Assembly: GCA_017893485.1 (NCBI GenBank)
Contig: CM030360.1
Coordinates: 4,762,467-4,826,466, forward strand
DNA from: Hemerocallis citrina
Taxonomy: Eukaryota > Streptophyta > Magnoliopsida > Asparagales > Asphodelaceae
Direction: 5' to 3'
DNA length: 64,000 nucleotides
Below, in pieces: positions 21,346 through 31,129 of the stretch. The notes below the pieces were generated by a model. It was not told the DNA's origin, made no database searches, and saw only the letters and a program-made list of their open reading frames with translations. Positions within the stretch are counted from its first letter, which is position 1; each line of letters begins with the position of its first letter. The position numbers were made by a program, and so were the translations under genes.

Positions 21346-21669
21346 CCAAAAGACTTAGTATCTCTCCCCACAATTGTGAAGAATATTTTCTGAAATATTG
21401 TTTGCAATTAGAGCAATGGTAATTCCAAATATTGTCTAATTTCCTTGATCTAGAGACCCGTTAGACAGAAAGCGAGACACTTTAACATTATAGACTCACC
21501 TTAACATACTATTATTTAAAATTATTGGAAGAATTTTATTTGTTGTTTTTAAAAAAAGAAAATTTATTCTTTAGGTTCATAGCTTAACTCCAATCTTCAG
21601 CATCTACTTCGAACAACTCTACATAAAATTAATAAAATATAAAGTGCTAAAAGTTTTTTCCCCCCTTTT

Positions 21670-22169
21670 NNNNNNNNNNNNNNNNNNNNNNNNNNNNNNN
21701 NNNNNNNNNNNNNNNNNNNNNNNNNNNNNNNNNNNNNNNNNNNNNNNNNNNNNNNNNNNNNNNNNNNNNNNNNNNNNNNNNNNNNNNNNNNNNNNNNNNN
21801 NNNNNNNNNNNNNNNNNNNNNNNNNNNNNNNNNNNNNNNNNNNNNNNNNNNNNNNNNNNNNNNNNNNNNNNNNNNNNNNNNNNNNNNNNNNNNNNNNNNN
21901 NNNNNNNNNNNNNNNNNNNNNNNNNNNNNNNNNNNNNNNNNNNNNNNNNNNNNNNNNNNNNNNNNNNNNNNNNNNNNNNNNNNNNNNNNNNNNNNNNNNN
22001 NNNNNNNNNNNNNNNNNNNNNNNNNNNNNNNNNNNNNNNNNNNNNNNNNNNNNNNNNNNNNNNNNNNNNNNNNNNNNNNNNNNNNNNNNNNNNNNNNNNN
22101 NNNNNNNNNNNNNNNNNNNNNNNNNNNNNNNNNNNNNNNNNNNNNNNNNNNNNNNNNNNNNNNNNNNNN
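21670..22169. other. Assembly gap (500 N)
   Basis: A block of exactly 500 N is usually a placeholder of unknown real length. It separates the intron and tandem-repeat region from the left part of the 22-37 kb retrotransposon. It may hide that element's second LTR and exons of the LRR gene. Confidence 0.97.
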
Positions 22170-22559
22170 GTACTCAGATGTGTTTGTGGGATCTTCTGGA
22201 TCTTCCAATAATTTTTTTTCAATTTTTTAATCATTTTTCGAATCATTTATTCAATTTTGCGAAGTAACAATCAATTTTCAAAAGTATCAATTAATCATTC
22301 TAATTAATAATTATTTTTTCAGGAGTACCAAAACATTTTTCCCGAATTTATAATTATTTTTTAGAATTTAGAATTATTTTTTAGAATTTTTAATTATATT
22401 TCGCAATTTTTAGATAATTAATTCAATTGGATAATTAAAATAAAAGAATTAATCATTTAATTATCGACGTGGCGCAATCTGAAGCGTTGATCACGCCTCG
22501 GCGTGCTTTTCGCTCAAATGGGGGTCGGTGGCAAGAGCGCTCGGCTCCAGGTGCCGAAC

Positions 22560-23530
22560 CCTAGCGACACTTTGACAGGCTGACACGTGGTGGGGTTGTC
22601 ATTGACGTCAAGAAGGCTTCGGCGAGAGCTGCCGAAGTCTACAGGGACTTCGAGGAGTCGACACGTGGAGTCATTGACCATTGACCGTTGATTAGTCAAC
22701 GCAATTTCTTCACTTTCGCTGTCGGTGACAAGAACGTCGGAAAGAACTGCCGAAGTCTGAAGAGGCTTCGAGAAGGCGACACGTGGAGATGTTGACCGTT
22801 AACTGTTGACCATTGACCAGTCAACGTAATTTCTTCAATTTCGACGCCGGTGACAAGAACGCTCTGAATGTGCTGCCGAAGTCTGGAGAGGCTTCGATAA
22901 GGCAACACGTGGAGATGTCGACCGTTGACTGTTGACTAGTCAACGACATTTCTCCAATTTCGACATCGGTGACAAGAATGCTCAGAATGAGCTACCGAAG
23001 TCTGGAGAGGCTTTGAGAAGGTGACACATGGAGATGTTGATTGTTGACTGGTGACCGTTGACCAATCAACGTAATTTCTCCAATTTTGATGTCGGTGACA
23101 AGAATGCTCGGAATGAGGTGCCGAAGTCTCGAGGAGACGACACGTGGAGATGTTGACCGTTGACCGTTGACTAGTCAACGTCATTTCTCCAATTTCGACG
23201 TCGGTGACAAGAATGCTCGGAATGAGCTGCCGAAGTCTAGAGAGACTTCGAGGAGGAGGCACGTGGAGTTGTTGACCGTTGACCGTTGACCAGTCAACGC
23301 CATTTCTCCAATTTCGACGTTGGTGACAAGAATGCTCAGAATGAGCTGCCGAAGTCTAGAGAGACTTCGAGGAGGCGACATGTGGAGTTGTTGACCGTTG
23401 ACCGTTGACGAGTCAACGCCATTTCTCCAATTTCGACGTCGGTAACAAGAATGCTCGGAACAACTTGCCGAAATAGGGAGAGGATTCGAAGAGACGACAC
23501 GTGGAGATGTTTGACCGTTGACCAGTCAAG
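22560..23530. repeat. ~119-bp subrepeat array with CACGTG and TTGAC motifs (unit 1)
   Basis: About nine copies occur, spaced about 116-126 bp. Each copy has CCGAAGTCTGGAGAGGCTTC, then ACACGTGGAGATG (containing the G-box core CACGTG), then two or three TTGACCG repeats, then an inverted GTCAACG, then TTTCTCCAATTTCGACGTCG. TTGAC followed by C/T is the WRKY-binding W-box. CACGTG sits in most copies; it is lost near 23025 and 23379. Factor binding is inference. Confidence 0.85.
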
Positions 23531-23634
23531 AGTCTTTTGGGTTCCCCATGTTTTTTGTCGTTTTGCGCTAAATGGGCTAGACCTTTGTGTTTTTGGGGGC
23601 CTTTTAACCTTGGTGAATGTGCCAACAACCCCTC

Positions 23635-23643
23635 TTTATAAAA
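23635..23643 (+). promoter_or_regulatory. TATA box of antisense-gene promoter (copy 1)
   Basis: TTTATAAAA lies in CCCCTCTTTATAAAACTTC, about 165 bp before ATG 23805 and just after the subrepeat array. The same box is conserved in copies 2 and 3 as CTATAAAAC, in a strongly conserved surrounding. Confidence 0.6.
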
Positions 23644-23804
23644 CTTCACCCCCTTTTCATTTGCTCATTCTCAAAGTTTTTACTCAGGCGGTTTTTACTT
23701 TCTAACGGGAGCTTCCGGCGAAGGTTTTCTATTTTCAGTGATCTTTTCCGGCCGTTGCTGTAAAATGAAGGTAATTTTCAGATAACTTAATTTACTTTTA
23801 GAGA

Positions 23805-24194
23805 ATGTCTAGCGTTGCTTCGGGGCAAGAGACCTCCCTCATCGTCGCCATTGAGCTGACCTCTAGTCAAGCTCCTATAGTCGACATGGGTAAGGCCATA
23901 GTAAGGGCCACTTCGGCAGTTGTGGAGACCATCGTAGAGAAGGAACGGAGAATGGGGGAGTTCGACAGACTGCTCGGACCCCTGACAGGGCTTCATCAAG
24001 TTCGAGAGCTTCCGGATGATCTAGACCTACGTATCGTGTACGGTCGAGGCCGAGACTTCGAGGAGAACGCTACTCGGGAAACTTCAGAGGCCGACCACAC
24101 CATCTCCATACTCAACGCATTTATAATTATTTTTCCTGAATTTATAATTATTTTTAGAATTTTTAATTATTTTTCGCAATTTTTAGATAATTAA
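23805..24194 (+). pseudogene. Truncated first copy of the antisense gene's 5' coding part
   Basis: The ORF starts MSSVASGQETS and follows the intact copy at 27130 for about 103 codons, to SEADHTISILN. It then runs into AT-rich repeat sequence and stops after a few dozen foreign residues. It lacks the conserved gypsy-associated domain, so a product would be an N-terminal fragment. It arose by tandem duplication of the promoter plus gene start. Confidence 0.75.
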
Positions 24195-25796
24195 TTCGAT
24201 TGGATAATTAAAATAAAATAATTAATCAATTAATTATCGACGTGGTGCAATCTGAAACGTTGATCATGCCTCGGCGCGCTTTTCTCTCAAACGGGGGTCG
24301 GTGGCAAGAGCGCTCGGCTCCAGGCACCGAACCCCAGCAACACTTCGACAGACTGACACGTGGTGGGGTTGTCATCGACGTCAAGAAGGCTTCGGCGAGT
24401 CGAAGTCTATAGGGACTTCGAGGAGTCGACACGTGGAACCATTGACCGTTGACTAGTCAACGCAATTTCTCCACTTTCGACGTCGGTGACAAGAACGTCG
24501 GAATGAACTGCCGAAGTCTGGAGAGGCTTCGAGAAGGTGACACGTGGAGATGTTGATTGTTAACTGTTGACCGTTGACCGTTGACCAGTCAACGTAATTT
24601 CTTCAATTTCGACCTCAGTGACAAGAACGCTTTGAATGTGCTGCCGAAGTCTGGAGAGGCTTCGAGAAGGCGACACGTGGAGATGTCGACCGTTGACTAG
24701 TCAACGTCATTTCTCCAATTTCGACGTCGGTGACAAGAATGCTCGGAATGAGCTACTGAAGTCTGGAGACCCGAGCTACCGAAGTCTGGAGAGGCTTTGA
24801 GAAGGTGACACGTGGAGATGTTGATCTTTGACCGGTGACCGTTGTCCAATCAACGTCATTTCTCCAATTTTGACGTCAGTCACAAGAATGCTCGGAATGA
24901 GGTGCCGAAGTCTAGAGGGACTTCGAGGAGACGACACGTGGAGATGTTGACCGTTGACCGTTGACTAGTCAACGTCATTTCTCCAATTTCGATGTCGGTG
25001 ACAAGAATGCTCGGAATAAGCTGCCGAAGTCTAGAGAGACTTCGAGGAGGCGACACGTGGAGTTGTTGACCGTTGACCGTTGACCGTTGACCAGTCAACG
25101 CCATTTCTCCAATTTCGACGTCGGTGACAAGAACACTCGGAACAACTTGTCGAAATAGGGAGAGGATTCGAAGAAACGACACGTGGAGATGTTTGACCGT
25201 TGACCAGTTAAGAGTCTTTTGGGTTTCCCATGTTTTTTGTCGTTTTGCGCTAAATGGGCTAGACCTTTGTGTTTTTGGGGGCCTTTTAACCTTGGTGAAT
25301 GTGCCAACAACCCCTCTCTATAAAACTTCACCCTCCTTTCATTTGCTCATTCTCAAAGTTTTTACTTAGGCGGTTTTTACTTTCTAATGGGAGCTTCCGG
25401 CGAAGGTTTTCTATTTTCAGTGATCTTTTCCGGCCATTGCTGTCAAATCAAGGTAATTTTCAGATAACTTATTTTACTTTTAGAGAATGTCTAGCGTTGC
25501 TTCGGGGCAAGAGACCTCCCCCATCGTCGCCATTGAGCTGACCTCTAGTCAAGCTCCTGTAGTCAACATGGGTAAGGCCATAGTAGGGGCCACTTCGGCA
25601 GTTGTGGAGACCATCGTAGAGAAGGAACGGAGAATGGGGGAGTTCGACAGACTGCTCGGACCCCTGACAGGGCTTCATCGAGTTCGAGAGCTTCTGGATG
25701 ATCTAGACGAACGTATCGTGTACGGTCGGGGCCGAGACTTCGAGGAGAACGCTACTCAGGAAACTTCAGAGGCCGACCACACCATCTCCATACTCA
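24113..25796 (+). repeat. Tandem unit 2 of 3
   Basis: Second copy of the unit described at 22337. It has an AT-rich lead-in, a subrepeat array at about 24340-25215 with the same CACGTG and TTGACC content, TATA at about 25318-25326 and gene start at ATG 25487. One subrepeat near 24750-24790 carries a short internal partial duplication (CTGAAGTCTGGAGACC / CCGAAGTCTGGAGAGG). Confidence 0.86.
25318..25326 (+). promoter_or_regulatory. TATA box of antisense-gene promoter (copy 2)
   Basis: CTATAAAAC lies in CCCCTCTCTATAAAACTTC, about 165 bp before ATG 25487. Confidence 0.58.
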
Positions 25797-25840
25797 ACGA
25801 ATTTATAATTATTTTTCCCGAATTTATAATTATTTTTTAG
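25487..25840 (+). pseudogene. Truncated second copy of the antisense gene's 5' coding part
   Basis: It has the same start (MSSVASGQETS) and about 103 homologous codons, then reads into the AT-rich lead-in of unit 3 and stops. Differences from copies 1 and 3 are scattered substitutions, so the duplications are not brand new. Confidence 0.75.
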
Positions 25841-27448
25841 AATTTTTAATTATTTTTCGCAATTTTTAGATAATTAATTCGATTGGATAATTAAAATAAA
25901 AGAATTAATCAATTAATTATCGACGTGGCGCAATCTGAAGCGTTGATCATGTCTCGGCGCGCTTTTCGCTCAAACGGGGGTCGGTGGCAAGAGCGCTCGG
26001 TTCCAGGCGCCGAACCCCAGCGACACTTCGACAGGCTGACATGTGGTGGGGTTGTCATCGACGTCAAGAAGGCTTCGGCGAGAGCTGCCGAAGTCTACAG
26101 GGACTTCGAGGAGTCGACACGTGGAGTCATTGACCATTAACCGTTGACCAGTCAACGCAATTTCTCCACTTTCGACGTCGGTGACAAGAACGTCGGAATG
26201 AACTGCCGAAGTCTGGAGAGGCTTCGAGAAGGCGACACGTGGAGATGTTGACCGTTGAACAGTCAACGTAATTTCTTCAATTTCGACGTCAGTGACAAGA
26301 ACGCTCTGAATATGCTGCCGAAGTCTGGAGAGGCTTCGAGAAGGCAACACGTGGAGATGTCGACCGTTGACCGTTGACTAGTCAACGTCATTTCTCCAAT
26401 TTCGACGTCGGTGACAAGAATGCTCGGAATGAGCTACCGAAGTCTGGAGAGGCTTTGAGAAGGTGACGTGGAGATGTTGATCGTTGACCGGTGACCGTTG
26501 ACCAATCAACGTCATTTCTCCAATTTTGACGTTGGTCACAAGAATGCTCGGAATGAGGTGTCGAAGTCTAGAGGGACTTCGAGGAGACGACACGTGGAGA
26601 TGTTGACCGTTGACTAGTCAACGTCATTTCTCCAATTTCGACGTCGGTGACAAGAATGCTCAGAATGAGCTGCCGAAGTCTATAGAGACTTCGAGGAGGC
26701 GACACGTGGAGTTGTTGACCGTTGACCGTTGACCAGTCAACACCATTTCTCCAATTTCGACGTCGGTGACAAGAACGCTCGGAACAACTTGCTGAAATAG
26801 GGAGAGGATTCGAAGAGATGACACGTGGAGTTGTTTGACCGTTGACCAGTCAAGAGTCTTTTGGGTTCCCCATGTTTTTTGTCGTTTTGCGCTAAATGGG
26901 CTAGACCTTTGTGTTTTTGGGGGCCTTTTAACCTTGGTGAATGTGCCAACAACCCCTCTCTATAAAACTTCACCCCCCCTTTCATTTGCTCATTCTCAAA
27001 GTTTTTACTCGGGCGGTTTTTACTTTCTAACGAGAGCTTCTGGCGAAGGTTTTCTATTTTCAGCGATCTTTTCCGGCCGTTGCTGTCAAATCAAGGTAAT
27101 TTTCAGATAACTTATGTTACTTTTAGAGAATGTCTAGCATTGCTTCGGGGCAAGAGACCTCCCCCATCGCCGCCAATGAGCTGACCTCTAGTCAAGCTCC
27201 TATAGTCGACATGGGTAAGGCCATAGTAGGGGCCACTTCGGCAGTTGTGGAGACCATCGTAGAGAAGGAACGGAGAATGGGGGAGTTCGACAGACTGCTC
27301 GGACCCCTGACAGGGCTTCATCGAGTTCGAAAGCTTCCGGATGATCTAGACGAACGTATCGTGTACGGTCGGGGCCGTGACTTCGAGGAGAACGCTACTC
27401 TGGAAACTTCAGAGGTCGACCACACCATCTCCATACTCAACGAAAAGG
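25797..27448 (+). repeat. Tandem unit 3 of 3, joined to the full antisense gene
   Basis: This is the third copy of the unit. Its subrepeat array spans about 26030-26860 and its TATA box lies near 26961. In this copy the gene start (ATG 27130) continues past the point where the other two copies break, so this is the ancestral end of the array. Confidence 0.86.
26961..26968 (+). promoter_or_regulatory. TATA box of antisense-gene promoter (copy 3, upstream of the full gene)
   Basis: TATAAAAC lies in CCTCTCTATAAAACTTCACC, about 169 bp before ATG 27130. The ~200 bp around it are conserved in all three units, which supports a real core promoter. Confidence 0.62.
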
Positions 27449-28034
27449 ACTTGAAGTCAATTCAGGAGTGTTTTCTGATCCTGAGCAAATTCGAGCTTAT
27501 GTTGCCTAGACCCGGGGTGAGGGCCAATTCACCGATGCCTGTGGACATGTGTTTTTGGCCCGTCGATGCTTTCTTAGCCAGCGTTCGACTACCGCTTCAC
27601 CCTTTTGTTGCCGAGGTGTTGCGATGGTACCGGGTTATCCCAGTCCAATATATGCCGAACATGTGGAGACTTATCAACGGATTCATCCTCCATTGTCAAG
27701 CAGCGAACTTTGAGCCGCGGTAGATTGTGCTGCGGACGGTGTACCGAATATATCAGCAGCACAAAACGGAGTTCAGGCACTATCTATCTCCGAGGCATGA
27801 GGCAAAGCTCGTCAGCTATCCAGACTCGATCAAGAACTGGAGGGACAAATTCTTTCTGATCCGGAGTCCAGAGTTGTGGTTCATTCTGACTACCAGGAGA
27901 TTCCGAAGTGGGCGAAGGTGAACCCTGTTCTTAGTCCTGAGGAAACAGAGATGGTTCAGACGCTTCTTGATAGACCGGAGTTTGATTGGAAGGACTTGAC
28001 GGAGGAGGTGCTCTTCAGGGGGGTCTCAACCTAA
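27130..28034 (+). pseudogene. Antisense gene of the retrotransposon, N-terminal and gypsy-associated domain
   Basis: The ORF starts MSSIASGQETS and runs 197 codons to TAG 27721, continues in the same frame (RIYQQHKTEF...), then shifts frame near 27880 and ends at TAA near 28033. Residues from about 115 on (LPRPGVRANSP, FWPVDAFLASVRLPLHPFV, EVLRWYRVIPVQYMPNMW) resemble the plant family annotated as putative gypsy-type transposon (PF04195, from memory). It runs opposite to gag-pol, which matches the antisense ORF known in Tat-lineage elements. Its biochemical role is unknown. One stop and one frameshift make this copy a pseudogene unless the stop lies in an intron. Confidence 0.72.
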
Positions 28035-28141
28035 TAAAACCCAGTATGCCTTTTTTTCTTTTAGTTCAACGTCCCTTTTTTTGGCTTAGTTAAATCTTTA
28101 TTTGCCCTTGTCCTCGGCACATTTCCATCCTTGCACTATCG

Positions 28142-29302
28142 ATGGACTTCGATGAGATGCTTGCAGGGCGTGGGGTTCTGAGCAGCAAGGCCCTCACCAA
28201 TAGGAAGAGGAAGAGGGTGGCCACAAAGATTTCTTCTTCGCCGATGGTGAAGACAGTTGCTGCCGCCGCAGAACACTTCTCAAAGGAGGTTGCGGTGGTT
28301 TCACAACCGGGGACTTCGGCAGCTCCATCAGCCTCGGTTGATGCAGAGGCCTTCCCCATGTCGGCGGCCTTGGCCTTGGAAGTCCCCCCTCCCCAAATTT
28401 CCAAAGCCGAGGAGTTCCTGACCGAGGAACATAAGATTTTTGTCCCTGACTGGCAAGTCAGGAAGCTCGACAGATTCCTCGGCAATTCGTCTTCTTGCAT
28501 GCAGGGGGTTCGGCATATTGCCACTCTGAAGGACGAGGCCGCCATGGAGGCGGGAACCGTAGGCGACGATGCGCTCGAAATAGCTCGAGCTGCCATGTCG
28601 GTAAGTCTTCTATCGTCTTCGAACCTTTTCTTTTTTGCTAAGTGTGGGTGTTATTCTAGCTAGAATTACCGGGTTCTGCTTTTCTTGCAAATCACTTGCC
28701 ACTTCGGGCATCTGATGGAGAAGATGACCGAGCAAAAGAAGGAGCTGAAGCTCGAGTATGAGAGAGCTCGTGTTGACAAAGCTAGGATCGCTAAAAACCT
28801 CGAGCAGTCGAGGATTCAGGCCGAGATGAGGCCGAGATGAAGACTTCGAGGGTGGAGCACCTCGAGGCCGTTGTCGCCAAGCTAGAGGCGGACAACGCTT
28901 GGTTGCTGAAGGAGCAGGAGCTCGCCACAAAGGAGAAGGAGGAGGCAGTCGCGACTGCGAAAATAGCTGCGGCGAAGGAGGCCGAGGAGCAGGCGATGGA
29001 GAAAGGCCAAGGGGTTTCTCTGTGTGATGGCGAAGGCCTACACTCGGGCCATAGATGAGGTCACGGAGAAGTTCCCCGACGTCGACTGCGCCGGGTGGCG
29101 TCTGTTCCCCGATCCTGTCCCTGGGTTCGACAACCTTTTGGAAGGAGGTGAAGAAGAAGAAAAGGGCCAAGAGGAAGAGGTCGAAGGAGGTGAGACGGAG
29201 GCAGATGTAGCTCCAGACTCTTTGTCGTTAGTGGTCGCCACCAAAGCTAAAGAGGTCGGGGCTTCTTTGGCCGCAGATCATTCAAAAGAGGTCAACCCCT
29301 GA
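28142..29302 (+). pseudogene. Antisense gene, central part with coiled coil
   Basis: It opens with MDFDEMLAGRGVLSSKA, a basic KRKRKR-like patch (possible nuclear signal, about residues 21-25) and an Ala/Ser-rich region, open to about 28600. A GTAAGT there could be a splice donor. A strongly charged coiled-coil region follows (28715-29050: KKELKLEYERARVDKARIAK, ATKEKEEAVATAKIAAAKEA). It is interrupted by a short direct duplication of GCCGAGATGAG that adds a TGA. An acidic tail (EEEEKGQEEEVEGGE) ends at TGA 29300-29302. A likely polyadenylation region (TTAATGAAAT) lies near 29394. Confidence 0.65.
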
Positions 29303-29561
29303 CTTAGTTGTATTTTCATTTCCTTTTTAGTCTAGGTATTTTGTATCGATGCCTAATAGCGGACTGACCACCGCCTTGTACTTTCGTTGGAGTTAATGAA
29401 ATATCTCTTTTGAGGTCAAATGTTGTATGAGACGTTGAACTTATTGTAGGAGCTGGAGCTCTACCAATTAAGATGGGCCTTGGCTCGCCGAGATATTGAG
29501 ACGAGGTGTCTTGAGGACTCTCCTAGAAGTACCCCCTGAGGGAAGATAGGTCGGCTCCTCG

Positions 29562-30176
29562 ATGGCTGCCGGCAAAGCTTCAAGGCTAAAGTTCCTTCGG
29601 CACTCTTTATTCGTGGTGACGACCGAAAGGGACGAGCTGAAGAACTCTTTGTTCGAGATGACGTCGGAAAGGGACGAGTTGAAGAACGTTGTGCTCGAGA
29701 AGAGTTTAAAGGCGGCTCATCTGTCAAGGACCATCTCGGAGTTCTCACGAGGGGGGAGCACGAGTGGGGTACCTCATTTGAAGCTCAGAGTGACAGACCA
29801 CTCCTTCAAAGAGCGGCTCGTCGAATTGGAGGCGGAGAATCTTTGCTTTAAGCGACTCTTCGAAGGAAGCAACGTCAGGCGCACCTCTTACCTGCGTGGA
29901 GAGTACACCTAGGAGAGATCGTTCCATGAGTTGGCTCTGCGCATGCCTAATGCTCCGCAGAACCCTGGGGATGCTCAAAGCGGAGTGGCCGGCTCGTCGA
30001 GCAGAGCATCTGTTGGGGCGGTAGCCATGCCTATGGGTCCTGATCGTACGACTCGGCTTGCGGGCCTAGGGATTTCTTCGGAAGCAATGAGGGAGCGGCA
30101 AAGCGCTTGTCGTCCCCGTGTTTTGCTTAATAGGAGTGTCCCACTTCCTAGGAGGAGTTGGGGCGACACTTCGTAG
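29562..30176 (+). pseudogene. Antisense gene, C-terminal module
   Basis: It holds a tandem heptad-like duplication (TTERDELKNSLFEMTSERDELKN, written here as two overlapping RDELKN repeats). In the next frame region a tail with GDAQSGVAGSSS follows (about 29970-30010). The matching antisense gene of the 45-59 kb element ends with GDAQSSVAGAS (about 52310-52280), so the module is homologous in both elements. Frame breaks separate its two parts. Confidence 0.6.
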
Positions 30177-30454
30177 TTTTGTAGGAGACTATAGTCTTGA
30201 ATAAGACTTGTATCCCCATCTTTAGCAGACTAAAATATTTGTAGTATGGTCTCTGAATAAGACTTGTATCTCAACTTTTAATGGAATAAGATATTTGTAG
30301 TATTTGATCAATGTTTTTGTTGATTGCATCTTTTGATCTTGTAACGAGCTTCTTTCGCCTAACAACACTTGTAATTATTCCTTTCTTGTGGAACAAGCAG
30401 CATTTTTTGGCTTAAGAATTTGTCGTTTCTCCAAGTATTTGCTAACACTTGTGT

Positions 30455-30810
30455 TCAAGAGAGTTTTCAACAGTTGTGGGAGCAATTTCGAATGGTGAGT
30501 TACTTCGCACTTGCTCGTTCGCAAGCGGCTAAAGTGGCATCGAACCAAGTGTTGGATTCCGAACTTGTCGTTTAAGAGAGTTTTAACAGTTGTGGGAGCA
30601 ATTTCGAATGGTGAGCTACTTCGTACGAAGTAACTAAAGTGGCGTCGAACCAAGTGTTGGACTCCGAACTTGTCGTTTAAGAGAGTTTCAACAGTTGTGG
30701 GAGCAATTTCGAATGGTGAGCTACTTCGCACTTGCTCGTTCGCAAGCAGCTAAAGTGGTATCGAACCAAGTGTTGGACTCCAAACTTACTGTTTTAAGAG
30801 AGTTTTTGTA
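30455..30810. repeat. ~117-bp tandem repeat, three copies
   Basis: The unit GAGTTTTCAACAGTTGTGGG ... AATTTCGAATGGTGAGCTAC ... GAACCAAGTGTTGGACTCCG begins at about 30461, 30578 and 30682, with a fourth partial start at 30798. The second copy lacks about 13 bp. It lies between the antisense gene's 3' end and the integrase 3' end. Confidence 0.85.
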
Positions 30811-31129
30811 CTTAGAGTGTACGCTTTGGGGTGAGACAACCAGAACATTTAGACAATAGGTTTTCTAAAAAAGTAAATTGCTTTTATTAAGAACTAAGTG
30901 GTTGCTTCTGAGTTGCAAGCCTTTATTACATTTGAGAAAATCAACTAAGTAATTAGAATAAAAAACAAACTTAGAAATGCTTTAGGTAGAAGTTGCTTGG
31001 AGCGGTGTTTAAACACCCTCTTGGTACTTCAACAAGTGTTTCGCATTCCATATTCTTGGTACTCTCTTGCCTTCCGGGTCTTCAAGTTGATAAGCGCCAG
31101 GGCGAACAACTTTGGAGATCCTGTACAGC

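Larger units (their letters stand above)
22337..24112 (+). repeat. Tandem unit 1 of 3: W-box/G-box array, TATA box and antisense-gene start
   Basis: Each unit contains an AT-rich lead-in (AATTTATAATTATTTTT), a subrepeat array, a TATA box, a leader, and the first ~100 codons of the antisense gene. Here the gene start is ATG 23805, and the reading frame runs to a junction after CTCAACG, where the AT-rich lead-in of the next unit begins. The unit repeats at 24113 and 25797. Start codons are 1682 and 1643 bp apart. Confidence 0.88.

Noticed and set aside
21597..22267. Open frames of about 200 codons across the gap
   Set aside because: They consist almost entirely of N and carry no information.
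22514..26593. Minus-strand frames with repeated PRSLSRLRQ peptides
   Set aside because: They are shadows of the ~119-bp W-box/G-box subrepeat array.
22560..26860. CRISPR-like appearance of regularly spaced repeats
   Set aside because: Units are contiguous, spacers are not unique and the genome is a plant's. It is an ordinary tandem array.
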